Part shown: one piece after another, positions 54,057-62,942 of the stretch
Layout of the letters: each line of letters starts with the position of its first letter
Numbering within the stretch: position 1 is the stretch's first letter
DNA from: Fidelibacterota bacterium
GTDB taxonomy: Bacteria > Fidelibacterota > Marinisomatia > Marinisomatales > TCS55
DNA: 64,000 bases
Reading direction: 5' to 3'
NCBI GenBank assembly: GCA_004124385.1
Contig: SCKN01000003.1
Span: 265,968 to 329,967, forward strand
Notes under the pieces: model-generated
The model's input: the letters and a program-made list of their open reading frames with translations, nothing else
Told to the model about the DNA's origin: nothing
The model's database searches: none
Made by a program: the position numbers and the translations under genes

Positions 54057-54476
54057 ATGAAGAAAATAAATAAACATAATCAAGATGGGTTTACAATGGT
54101 CGAGATCATGGTAGTAGTTGTCATCGTTGCAATTTTAGCAGCGGTAGCACTACCAACATATTTTGCATTAGTTCAAAATGCCTACGCATCCGAACCAAAA
54201 ACGGTTATAAGCAACATTGAAAACGCCGGAAAAATGTACTATCAAACCTATGGAGAATGGCCAAGCGATATTGAAGAAATAGAACGTCGGGGATTACTGG
54301 AAGTAGATCGCTCAACAAAACTGAAGTGGCAGTTTGAACTAAACATGTCTCTTGATGGTGGTACAATTACTGCTGAAAGCACTGAAGAAATGAAGGGTGG
54401 CGCTGGTAAAATAGTCGTTTTTGATCGTAGTCGCGGCAAATTTTTGGGATTTGGTTCAAAAGAAGAAGCCGAATAA
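54057..54476 (+). CDS. Type IV pilin, major-pilin-like
   Basis: 139 aa prepilin. A short basic leader ends in glycine (MKKINKHNQDG), then FTMVEIMVVVVIVAILAAVALPTYF, a standard class III motif with Phe at +1 and Glu at +5. The rest is a small globular head without an obvious disulfide pair. I choose the ATG at 54057 (AGTGGAG upstream) since it gives a proper short leader. First gene of the pilus operon and probably the structural subunit or a pseudopilin. Confidence 0.88.
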   Translation: MKKINKHNQDGFTMVEIMVVVVIVAILAAVALPTYFALVQNAYASEPKTVISNIENAGKMYYQTYGEWPSDIEEIERRGLLEVDRSTKLKWQFELNMSLDGGTITAESTEEMKGGAGKIVVFDRSRGKFLGFGSKEEAE

Positions 54477-54479
54477 CGT

Positions 54480-55529
54480 ATGAAAATTAACGAAATGCTG
54501 AACTATGCCTTGGATAGCGGAGCTTCGGATTTACACATCAGTACAGGATCAATTCCCATGGTGCGCATCAATGGCATCATGAAACAGTTGAATATGGATG
54601 TTGTAACGGAAAAAGATATTGATGACGTTATGCCCGAAGTCATGAATAAAGATCAAATTGATAATTTTCGCAAAAATAAAGAAATTGACTTTTCGTATAG
54701 GATTGAAGATAAGGGCCGATTTCGTGTGAATTTTTTCGAACAGATTCGTGGCATTTCCTGTGTCTTTCGAGCCATACCGGAAGTTCCCAAAAACTTTGAT
54801 GAATTGGGAATGCCACCCGTAATGATGTCATTATCCATGAAAGAACGTGGATTGATTTTATTAACGGGTCCAACGGGCTCGGGTAAGAGCACCACGCTGG
54901 CAGCAATGGTAGATCACATTAACCGAAATAGACAATGTCATATTATTACGGTTGAAGATCCTGTAGAATATTTTCATCGTTCAGAACAAAGTCTAATCAA
55001 CCAGCGCGAAGTGGGAGCAACGACCCATAGTTTTGGCAATGCATTGCGAGCCGCACTCCGTGAGGATCCCGATGTCATCCTGGTGGGTGAGATGCGAGAT
55101 TTGGAAACAATTTCTTTGGCGTTGACCGCAGCGGAAACAGGCCATTTAGTTTTGTCTACTCTGCATACTTCAAGCGCTGTAAAAGCAGTAGATCGTATCA
55201 TCGACATTTTCCCATCTAGTCAAAAAGGTCAAATCCGATCCATGATGTCAGAAAGTCTTGAAGCTGTTATTGCGCAAAAATTAATTCCGACCAAAGATGG
55301 AAAAGGACGAGTACCGGCATGTGAAGTGATGATGGCTACAACTGCAATTCGAAATCTCATTCGTGAAGACCGTATTTATCAGATTGAATCTGTTATGCAG
55401 TCAGGTGGAGTTGAAGGAATGCAAACGTTGGATCAAGATCTACAGCGTTTAGTTGCTCAAGGACAAATTGATCGTTCCATGGCTGCTCAAATTGCAAATA
55501 ATCCTAAACTTTTTGGAACTAATATCTAA
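54480..55529 (+). CDS. pilT: PilT, type IV pilus retraction ATPase
   Basis: 349 aa hexameric ATPase that depolymerises pili for twitching or DNA uptake. It has a PAS-like N-domain with SGASDLHISTGSIPMVRING, Walker A GPTGSGKST (130-138), the Asp box ITVEDPVEY, Walker B DPDVILVGEMRD, the His box TGHLVLSTLHTSSA and the PilT-specific AIRNLIRE (about 289-296). This last motif distinguishes retraction from extension ATPases. The extension ATPase is not in the window. Confidence 0.96.
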   Translation: MKINEMLNYALDSGASDLHISTGSIPMVRINGIMKQLNMDVVTEKDIDDVMPEVMNKDQIDNFRKNKEIDFSYRIEDKGRFRVNFFEQIRGISCVFRAIPEVPKNFDELGMPPVMMSLSMKERGLILLTGPTGSGKSTTLAAMVDHINRNRQCHIITVEDPVEYFHRSEQSLINQREVGATTHSFGNALRAALREDPDVILVGEMRDLETISLALTAAETGHLVLSTLHTSSAVKAVDRIIDIFPSSQKGQIRSMMSESLEAVIAQKLIPTKDGKGRVPACEVMMATTAIRNLIREDRIYQIESVMQSGGVEGMQTLDQDLQRLVAQGQIDRSMAAQIANNPKLFGTNI

Positions 55530-55981
55530 TGAAACGGCGTTTCCAAAGTGGATTTTCATTCATTGATGTTATGATTGGTGTTGTAATTGTCAGTATCGCA
55601 GCGTATGGTATGGTGTTGGGCGCCACTCATGCCCGTGGTGCATTGCGTGCCTTATACATTAAGGAAAGAGCTGTAGATGAACTCATAAGTTATGTAGAGC
55701 ACTTGAAGGGCCGTATTGCTGATGGGAATATGACACTATCTGAAAAATCCGGTGATTATATTGGAGAAACGGTCATGCTTTTTGGTGATGATCATTCTGA
55801 TATCAAAATTCCTGCTAAAATTTATTATGAGCATATAACGCCTGTATATACTGATTCAGTCAGTTATATCGATCGCTATTTACTCCATGCATGGATCGAA
55901 TGGGAGGATTTTTCAACTCCGAAAAATAAGTTTATAAAGCGTGAAGATATTGAAATGGTTATGCTGGAGTTTCCTCAATGA
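55529..55981 (+). CDS. Minor pilin, PilV-like
   Basis: 150 aa with leader MKRRFQSG and core FSFIDVMIGVVIVSIAAYGMVLG. The residue at +5 of the mature protein is Asp, where prepilins almost always have Glu. Overlaps PilT by one base and the next gene by 4 nt. Size and position resemble PilV/GspI-type minor pilins that initiate fibre assembly. The head domain is not recognisable. Confidence 0.7.
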   Translation: MKRRFQSGFSFIDVMIGVVIVSIAAYGMVLGATHARGALRALYIKERAVDELISYVEHLKGRIADGNMTLSEKSGDYIGETVMLFGDDHSDIKIPAKIYYEHITPVYTDSVSYIDRYLLHAWIEWEDFSTPKNKFIKREDIEMVMLEFPQ

Positions 55982-56607
55982 CACGCTTAAAAATAACTAA
56001 ACGTCAATCAGGATTAACCCTTGTCGAGCTGATGACTACAATTGTCGTTTCCGGTATAATGATGCTTGGTTTGGGGTTGAGCTTGAGAGTCATGATGTTT
56101 CATTATCAAAATGATTCTGTCATCCAGGATGTTCGGCAATATGGAAATACAGTTATGAGAGAAATCATGAAAGAAATCAGTCTGTCCCGATTTATTGATT
56201 TTTCACCTATAAATAATTTTGAACGAATTTTTTTAACCAAGTATGATGAATATGGTAACCCAACAAACACAACAATTACAGCGAATGCCATAGATGGAGT
56301 TTTGTTTAACTATAAACTTCCTTTGAATGGTGCACTGGCATTACCGAAGAAAGGAAGATTCCGGAATAATAATCAGCGTAATATTTCTTTGCGTGAATTT
56401 GATGCATGGGAATCAAAAGTCATAAGTACAAGATTACAGCGGTTTGCTCAATCTACAATTACGTTACGTTTGGAACTGGAAGTAGAAACAATAAATGCGC
56501 CAGGCGGAAAACAAGTTGAGATAATTCGTTTTGAACGTAAAATATTTATGCCCAATAAATATATTAGTTTAGCATCGTCAACTGGATCAATGAGGCCTAC
56601 ATCTTGA
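55978..56607 (+). CDS. Minor pilin, PilW-like
   Basis: 209 aa prepilin with leader MTRLKITKRQSG and LTLVELMTTIVVSGIMMLGLGLSL, including Glu at +5. The head is beta-rich. Position after a PilV-like gene and before a PilX-like gene matches the PilV-PilW-PilX minor pilin order that forms the pilus tip. Overlaps both neighbours by 4 nt. Confidence 0.72.
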   Translation: MTRLKITKRQSGLTLVELMTTIVVSGIMMLGLGLSLRVMMFHYQNDSVIQDVRQYGNTVMREIMKEISLSRFIDFSPINNFERIFLTKYDEYGNPTNTTITANAIDGVLFNYKLPLNGALALPKKGRFRNNNQRNISLREFDAWESKVISTRLQRFAQSTITLRLELEVETINAPGGKQVEIIRFERKIFMPNKYISLASSTGSMRPTS

Positions 56608-58694
56608 AGATATTTTCAAAAGGATCCATTACGATTACGGCGATTATTTTTATTTTTGTGAGTTTGCTGATGACAACCGGTTATTTGAAATATGCCATGT
56701 CTGCAGCTGTTATGCATAAATATCGATTTGAAGAATCCAAAGCACTTTATCTTGCTGAAACGGGAATCAATATAGAGGCATTACCTGTGTTGCCAAAAAT
56801 TACTGGTGCAGTCCGAGTCATTACGAGCGGTGTAGAATTCATGGATATGGGTACATACAGCGATGTGTATTGTTCTACGTATACAGATAAAATGGGTCAA
56901 ACTATATTTTTAGCGAAGGGTAAAGGGACGAGCTATTTCAACAATACCATGGGTAAGCAAGTAAGTATTACCCGAGAAGCAAACTTGCAAATGATTCCGG
57001 AAAGTTTTGCCCACTTTATGTATTTCACTGAATCAGAAGAACCGGGCGGAGGCCCCGGATTAGGATCATATGTATCATTTGGGCAGTATGATTATTTAGA
57101 AGGAAAAATCCACACCAATGGACAAATGCAAATGAGTAACTGGGGTTGCCCGGATTTTACAAAAGCCAAAGTTTCAGCAGTTGAAGGTATTGCATATAAT
57201 AATTGTAATCCTGATGAATGGATATCTGCAAATGATGAAGCGGAAGAAATAAAATTTCCACCCAATAATGCTCTTGACCGAGCTATCGAAAATGCAACGT
57301 TTGTATTTACAGCAGATGATTTGCTTTTTCAAAGTTCTGGTAGAGATACACTTATTATGACTGAAATAGAATTTGTAGATAATGGGTTTATGATATCACA
57401 ATGGACATATCAAATTCCTCCCATTGGAAATGCAGGCCCACCGCCTACGACATTCAATTGGGATTTAGATACATCTCCCGGTTTGTTAAACGATAGACGG
57501 ATTGCATTTGATGCAACATGGGACGAAGCGACTGGATTTTATTTTACGGATTCGTTGTTTATTGATAATAATGACGTAGAAGGGAATGATATAACGAGTG
57601 TTTTAGATGAATATGAAGTGGGTGATACTGTATCCGTATTTTCTGCGGATCCGGATTCCAATAAATTTTGGATGGGTGAAATATTGGCAATCAATGTAAA
57701 TACAGGTGGAGCTATTTTTACAATGGGTCCAATTTTTCAGTCTTTTGATAATCAGTTTGTAGATGATGAGGAAGTCATATTGAATTATGTTACATTTCAG
57801 GACAATTCAATTGATTTTCCCAACTTTGCTAATTATCACAGCCATCCCGATGATGGCTGGAGTTTATGCGATACAAGTGGTTTTCATCATTTCGATTTTG
57901 AGCCACCACTTGGAGGACCGGATATTATGGCACCAACCTTGTATTATGCCGGCGATCAGACAGTCATATATGTTCGCAATGGTCAAGTACGTGTCAAGGG
58001 ATTTGTGGATGGTCAATATACTATTGTTACAGATAAAAATACGTATTATCGACGGAGTGATGATTTTACCATCTGGGATCGAGTTTGGAACAATATTTGG
58101 ATAATTGATGATCTTATTTATGAGGACTCAAATACAAGCACAGGTGAGGTCGTTTATGGGACTCCCAATAGAATGGGCTTATTTTCTGGAGCAAATATAA
58201 TATTAGCCAATACAGAAGCCAATGGCGCCCGAAATAGTGAGAATGGAGTAGATTTAATTGTTAATGCAGCAATGCTGTCTATGGAAGGATCTGTTGTTGT
58301 TCAGTACTGGCAAAATACAATTTCAAGTTCAGCATACAATGGTCCCAATTCTGCTGTTCCTCAAGTTTCATTAGGTGATGGCCGTGGTCCCCGTAGAAAT
58401 CCAACATCATTTTTACCCACATATACAGGAAACAGTGATTTAAGAGGTTATTTTCGTTTTTGGGGCTCCATGTCTCAAAAGAAAAGAGGATATATGAAGC
58501 GTAACGCTCCGGGACCCTATAATATTTCTCCCGGAATTGGTTACGATAAAGATTACCATTATGATTATAATTTTACAGATTTTTCAATTCCTCCATATTT
58601 TCCGCCCGCTTCCCGGGCAGATGGATCAATGGCTTTAATCATAATAGCATATGGAGAAATTTCAACCAATTCAAAAAAAGGAACAATAGAATGA
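56604..58694 (+). CDS. Large PilX-like pilus-associated protein
   Basis: 696 aa. The N-terminus (MKIFSKGSITITAIIFIFVSLLMTTGYLKY...RFEESKALYLAETGINIEA) has a hydrophobic helix and the ALYLAEAG-like block typical of PilX proteins, but no Glu at +5. The remaining 600 residues are beta-rich and aromatic, much larger than PilX (about 170-200 aa). They include Asp/Asn-rich stretches (DNNDVEGNDITSVLDEYEVGD) that could bind calcium and a Gly/Pro-rich C-terminal part. It may be a tip adhesin placed by the minor pilin complex, as with PilY1 elsewhere. That role is inference. Confidence 0.6.
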   Translation: MKIFSKGSITITAIIFIFVSLLMTTGYLKYAMSAAVMHKYRFEESKALYLAETGINIEALPVLPKITGAVRVITSGVEFMDMGTYSDVYCSTYTDKMGQTIFLAKGKGTSYFNNTMGKQVSITREANLQMIPESFAHFMYFTESEEPGGGPGLGSYVSFGQYDYLEGKIHTNGQMQMSNWGCPDFTKAKVSAVEGIAYNNCNPDEWISANDEAEEIKFPPNNALDRAIENATFVFTADDLLFQSSGRDTLIMTEIEFVDNGFMISQWTYQIPPIGNAGPPPTTFNWDLDTSPGLLNDRRIAFDATWDEATGFYFTDSLFIDNNDVEGNDITSVLDEYEVGDTVSVFSADPDSNKFWMGEILAINVNTGGAIFTMGPIFQSFDNQFVDDEEVILNYVTFQDNSIDFPNFANYHSHPDDGWSLCDTSGFHHFDFEPPLGGPDIMAPTLYYAGDQTVIYVRNGQVRVKGFVDGQYTIVTDKNTYYRRSDDFTIWDRVWNNIWIIDDLIYEDSNTSTGEVVYGTPNRMGLFSGANIILANTEANGARNSENGVDLIVNAAMLSMEGSVVVQYWQNTISSSAYNGPNSAVPQVSLGDGRGPRRNPTSFLPTYTGNSDLRGYFRFWGSMSQKKRGYMKRNAPGPYNISPGIGYDKDYHYDYNFTDFSIPPYFPPASRADGSMALIIIAYGEISTNSKKGTIE

Positions 58695-59749
58695 TACTCG
58701 GCCTCGATATAGGCAGACAATACATCAAGGCAGTAGTGCTTGATAAAACAAAAGGAGGTCATAAACTGGTTAATCATGGTTTACGATTGGTGCCGGAGCC
58801 TAACCAGACTTATGATCCTGAAAAAATATCTCAACCTCATTGGGTGATGGCAGTTCGTGAACTAATGAAAGAAATGAAAATCAATCCAAAAAGGGTAAAA
58901 CACCTCGTAACATCCCTAAACGGATCCCACGTGAGTGTGAAACAGATTACGACGTTGGATATGCCAATAGAAGAATTGCATTCATCCATGACCTTTGAAG
59001 CCAGGAAACATATCCCTATGGATGGATCCGATGCTGTAATCGATTTCCAGATTTTAGGTTCAAACCCAAAGGAAGTAGATAAGATAGATATAGCATTAGT
59101 TGCCTGTACCAAAAAAACATCCTCTGCTCACATCGAAATACTTAAAGAAATCGGTTTTAAACCGGGCATTATTGATGTGGATCCTATAGCTGTAATGAAT
59201 TCTTATTCCTATGCCAATGATCTTCCGGAAGACGGAGCAGTTGTTTTGCTGGATATTGGTACTGTATCGAGTGCATTGACAGTTTGGGGCAGGAAGGATG
59301 CATTTTTTACTCGTGATCTTCCTGTTGGCATCCATGAATTTGTGAAAGCACTTGCGACTAAATTAGAAAAAGATTATGTCAGTTCTAACTATGAGTTGTT
59401 AAAAGAGGGAGTTAAGAGTTTTAATACAGAAGATGCGAGTGATTCAACCGGTAGAATTGGAATTGCTGAACGAAATGTATTTGACAATTTTATAGAAGAT
59501 ATTCGTCGTTCATTGCGATATTATGCAAAAACAACTAACCAGAGTTTTTTCACCCATTTATATTTAACTGGTGGAGGATCCGCCACAGAAGGATTGGCTG
59601 AATTAATTCAAAACAAGTTGAGTTTAGAAGTGAGTGTTTACAATCCAATGAAATCATTTGAAGGATATAATGATGATGAAATAGTTAATCCTGCTCAATA
59701 TGCAGTCGCTGCTGGATTGGCCTTACGTGGAGGTGGATTTGACGCATGA
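58691..59749 (+). CDS. pilM: PilM, type IV pilus inner-membrane actin-like protein
   Basis: 352 aa actin-fold protein of the alignment complex. MILGLDIGRQYIKAVVLDKTKGG at the start and VLLDIGTVSSALTVWGRKDAFFTRDLPVG in the middle are the two nucleotide-binding phosphate loops; LYLTGGGSATEGLAELIQNKL carries the adenosine motif. It binds the cytoplasmic tail of PilN. ATGA overlaps on both sides. Confidence 0.93.
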   Translation: MILGLDIGRQYIKAVVLDKTKGGHKLVNHGLRLVPEPNQTYDPEKISQPHWVMAVRELMKEMKINPKRVKHLVTSLNGSHVSVKQITTLDMPIEELHSSMTFEARKHIPMDGSDAVIDFQILGSNPKEVDKIDIALVACTKKTSSAHIEILKEIGFKPGIIDVDPIAVMNSYSYANDLPEDGAVVLLDIGTVSSALTVWGRKDAFFTRDLPVGIHEFVKALATKLEKDYVSSNYELLKEGVKSFNTEDASDSTGRIGIAERNVFDNFIEDIRRSLRYYAKTTNQSFFTHLYLTGGGSATEGLAELIQNKLSLEVSVYNPMKSFEGYNDDEIVNPAQYAVAAGLALRGGGFDA

Positions 59750-60342
59750 ATAAATTTATCTCAATAAACTTAAACCAATCTGAAAGCCGAGAAACTATTC
59801 GTGAACAATGGAGAGAACGCAGCCGTTGGTTCACGTTTGGATTAATCACAGTTCTATTAGTGTTTGTCAATGTAGAAACATGGTGGATAGGGCGAGGTTA
59901 TTCAAAATTGATTGAACGCAAAGAATCTGAAATCAAAGATGTAAAAAATCAGATTAGTGCTCTCCGTAAAGAAGGAAAAAACCTGTCCAAAGCAGACATC
60001 ATGTCTTTAGCTGAAATGGAAAATAATCGAATCCTTTGGGCCAGAAATATGCAACTAATTGGAGAAATGACCCCGGATGATATGGCAATTACATCCATGA
60101 AATACAAAAAGAATAAAATAATAATTAGTGGTGTAGCAGTCATTTATGAAGATAGAAAAGACTTTGACATTATTCATAATTATATCAACAGATTAAAAAG
60201 TAATAAACAACTTGGAGAAAATTTTTCTAAAATAAAATTCAACCAAGGTTCTTTAAAAACAATTCGTGAGCAGGAAATAGTCGAGTTTGAAATTGAAGCT
60301 GCATTGAGGATTTCAGCCAATACAAAAGGGGATATTTTATGA
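59746..60342 (+). CDS. pilN: PilN, alignment complex protein
   Basis: 198 aa. The cytoplasmic N-terminus MNKFISINLNQSES resembles the INLLP-type PilM-binding motif (here INLNQ). It is followed by a membrane helix (about 31-48), a coiled coil (about 55-90) and a ferredoxin-like periplasmic domain. It sits between pilM and pilO with 4-nt overlaps. Confidence 0.88.
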   Translation: MNKFISINLNQSESRETIREQWRERSRWFTFGLITVLLVFVNVETWWIGRGYSKLIERKESEIKDVKNQISALRKEGKNLSKADIMSLAEMENNRILWARNMQLIGEMTPDDMAITSMKYKKNKIIISGVAVIYEDRKDFDIIHNYINRLKSNKQLGENFSKIKFNQGSLKTIREQEIVEFEIEAALRISANTKGDIL

Positions 60343-60908
60343 AAAGTCGTAATAACATAATGACCCTGGTTCTTTTTGGTTTATCCATTCTTTTTTGGAT
60401 GAATCAAGATTGGCAAATTGGTGACAAACCATTAGAATTAAAAGTATTGGAAATGGAACAACAGGAATTGAATGAACAATTAATCAGTGCCCAGATTTTA
60501 GCAAACAAATTAGATCAAGTTTATACGCTATTTGATGAAAATCTGGCATTATCTAAAAAGGATTCATTGGCTGAAGATGCATCAATTCCATTTTTGAAAA
60601 ATTTGGCTGAAACAATGAATAACTTGGATATTTCACTATTAAATGTGAAACCCCGACCAATAGAAGAACAGGGAAATTTTTTAAGAACTCCATATGAATT
60701 AATCATAAAATGTACTTATGACCAATTGGGGAAATTCATGGCTGAAATTGAACGGTCTCCCAGGTTGATATCCATTAATGAATTTCATGTTAAAAATGGG
60801 ATTGAACGTGTTAAAAGAACAGCCACTGAAGAAGATTTATTAGAACAGGTTGTTGAAATTCACTTGGCCACATTGACACTCGTTAAATCCAAAACAAAGG
60901 CTATATAA
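60339..60908 (+). CDS. pilO: PilO, alignment complex protein
   Basis: 189 aa with a membrane helix near the N-terminus (about 6-19), a coiled coil (about 30-65: LKVLEMEQQELNEQLISAQILANKLDQVYTLF) and a periplasmic ferredoxin-like fold (SLLNVKPRP...TYDQLGKFMAEIERSPRLISINEFHV). This is the PilO plan; it pairs with PilN. Identification relies partly on gene order. Confidence 0.85.
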   Translation: MKSRNNIMTLVLFGLSILFWMNQDWQIGDKPLELKVLEMEQQELNEQLISAQILANKLDQVYTLFDENLALSKKDSLAEDASIPFLKNLAETMNNLDISLLNVKPRPIEEQGNFLRTPYELIIKCTYDQLGKFMAEIERSPRLISINEFHVKNGIERVKRTATEEDLLEQVVEIHLATLTLVKSKTKAI

Positions 60909-61444
60909 TGAATAATAGAAATAAAACTATCTGGGTGATTTTAATCATAATGAGTGTGATTTCTATCGGCACAGCTGGAATTAAGCTATATCCATTGAAT
61001 TCTAAATGGGAATCAGCTAAAAAACGTGCAGACAATTTACAGTTTGGCGCTGACAAAGAATTGGAAGGCGTAATTGATTTTCTTGAAAAACGCTTGCAGG
61101 ATCGAAATGCCTTCAATTTTACGTTGGAGAAAGAACCGCTACGGTTAACCAATGTTTTATATCTGACCGATGCCCAAGGACGGATGCTCCGCTATAGAAA
61201 TAAAAAGAAACTCCGTGTAACCTATATTATAGATGGTGCTTCAACCCAATATGCCGGTATTCAATATCGTGGGGAAAATTATACTGTGGTGATGGGCGAT
61301 TCAATAGCCGGAGGTGAAGTTGTATGGATAGATGCGGATGAAGTTGTTATAATTAAAGGCGAAACCGAATATCATTATTCTGTTGCTGGATTAGCTGAAG
61401 AAGAAAATATAACCATGGAAAACAAAACAAGAAATGAGTATTAA
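60908..61444 (+). CDS. pilP: PilP-like pilot/alignment protein
   Basis: 178 aa. A single N-terminal membrane helix replaces the lipobox found in proteobacterial PilP. The C-terminal beta domain has the PilP pattern: LTNVLYLTDAQGRMLRY..., YAGIQYRGENYTVVMGDSIAGGEVVWIDADEVVIIKGE. It links PilN/O to the secretin PilQ. Direct helix anchoring instead of lipidation is the unusual feature. Confidence 0.75.
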   Translation: MNNRNKTIWVILIIMSVISIGTAGIKLYPLNSKWESAKKRADNLQFGADKELEGVIDFLEKRLQDRNAFNFTLEKEPLRLTNVLYLTDAQGRMLRYRNKKKLRVTYIIDGASTQYAGIQYRGENYTVVMGDSIAGGEVVWIDADEVVIIKGETEYHYSVAGLAEEENITMENKTRNEY

Positions 61445-62942
61445 AATGAAGAAAATTAAATTTTTACTAACCATATTTATTTTCACTGCAGGACTGTTTG
61501 CTCAGAAAAATCCAAGCACAATTTCTGCAATGGAATCTATTAAACCTACATTGGTAACTATTAATGCGGAAGATGCATACTTACCTGGGATTCTTTCTAT
61601 TCTGGCAAAAGAAAGCGGTTATAATATTGTAATGGGTCCCAGTGTGAATCGACAGGATAAAATTTCCATTCACATGAATGAGGTTCCCATCGAACAAGCT
61701 ATTAACTTGGTCGTGCGTGCAGTTGGATTGAGTTATGAGATTGTCGGTAATTCTTTTCTCATTGCAGAACATAAAAAACTTAGGGAAGAAGTGGGAATCA
61801 CTTCTCATGTTATAGATTTAAAATATGCTGATGCAGCGGCTGTGAAATTGTTTTTGCAAGATTTGACAGATCAAATCCAAGTGGATACTTCTGCCAATAA
61901 AATCCTCGTAAATGCGTCACCGAAAAAAATTGCTGAAATAGAAGAAGTCATTCGCAAGATTGATCAACCATCTACACAAATTATGCTAGAAGTCAGGCTG
62001 ATCGAAGTGGCAGTTGATGTGGATGAAAATTTAGGTATTGACTGGTCAAAACTGGCTCATTTTACAAATATTTATGCTGAAAATGCAATTCCTCCCGGAG
62101 GTGTAAAGGGTGCAGGTAGTGTTGTCCCTGGACTCGCCCAACAACAGAATGAAGCCGGAACAGGCGTTGTTGAAGATTATGGTGGTTTACCCTTTGAAGA
62201 ATTACCCGAGAATATGGTTTTTAATCGATTGTTTTGGAATAATAAATATGACCAAAATTTACTCCCTACACAGTTTAGCAGACAAATGACAGCATTTGAT
62301 GTAACTCTGGATTTTCTTATTAAACATAATAAAGCTGAAATTTTGGCTGATTCAAAATTAGTAACATTAAATGGGCGTAAAGCATATATCGAAATGGTAG
62401 ATGTTGTTCCTTATATCTTGAGTGCAGGCGGTGTAGGCGGGCAGGTTCAGGTTCAGAAGGAAGAAGTAGGAATCAAGCTTCATGTTCTGCCTAAGGTAAA
62501 TGTTGATGGAGATATTACTGTGCAAGTTAATCCGGAAGTCTCTTCCATTGTTGAATTTATTGGTCCTGATAAAAATATTCCACGAATAAAAAAGCGAACA
62601 TCTTTTACAACGATTAGAGTCAAAGATGGTGAAACAATCATTATTGGTGGTTTAATTAATCGAGAAATGAAGAATACAGAGTATAAAGTACCTTTTTTAA
62701 ACAAAATCCCACTGATAGGTAAGAAACTATTTACCAGTAGTAATTTAATTGAAAAGAAAACGGATCTTATTATTCAAATTACACCTTGGGTTTTGAAGCC
62801 AGGAATGGATGGCATTTTAAAAACAGCTGCAATGGTTGAATTTGAAAAATCTATAATTGAGTCTTCAGAAGATGAAGAAGAAATAACATTGGAAAATGAA
62901 AATTCTGAAAATTCAGAAGGAGAATCAAGTGATGAGGAATAA
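61434..62942 (+). CDS. pilQ: PilQ, type IV pilus secretin
   Basis: 502 aa outer-membrane secretin. It has a signal peptide (MKKIKFLLTIFIFTAGLFAQ, within the first 24 residues), an STN-like N-domain (about 35-105: TLVTINAEDAYLPGILSILAKESGYNIV...), one NolW-type domain (about 115-185: VIDLKYADAAAVKLFLQDL...IEEVIRKIDQPSTQ) and the secretin C-domain with VGIKLHVLPKVNVDGDITVQVNPEVS and TTIRVKDGETIIIGGLINRE. An acidic tail ends the protein. No AMIN domains precede STN, so it is shorter than proteobacterial PilQ. An in-frame ATG four codons downstream (61446) may be the real start. Confidence 0.94.
   Translation: MSIKMKKIKFLLTIFIFTAGLFAQKNPSTISAMESIKPTLVTINAEDAYLPGILSILAKESGYNIVMGPSVNRQDKISIHMNEVPIEQAINLVVRAVGLSYEIVGNSFLIAEHKKLREEVGITSHVIDLKYADAAAVKLFLQDLTDQIQVDTSANKILVNASPKKIAEIEEVIRKIDQPSTQIMLEVRLIEVAVDVDENLGIDWSKLAHFTNIYAENAIPPGGVKGAGSVVPGLAQQQNEAGTGVVEDYGGLPFEELPENMVFNRLFWNNKYDQNLLPTQFSRQMTAFDVTLDFLIKHNKAEILADSKLVTLNGRKAYIEMVDVVPYILSAGGVGGQVQVQKEEVGIKLHVLPKVNVDGDITVQVNPEVSSIVEFIGPDKNIPRIKKRTSFTTIRVKDGETIIIGGLINREMKNTEYKVPFLNKIPLIGKKLFTSSNLIEKKTDLIIQITPWVLKPGMDGILKTAAMVEFEKSIIESSEDEEEITLENENSENSEGESSDEE

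Noticed and set aside
53954..54073. 39-codon frame (MTKGKLYQLLIGF...) overlapping the pilin start
   Set aside because: It runs into the pilin leader in another frame, has no recognisable motif and no clear ribosome binding site.
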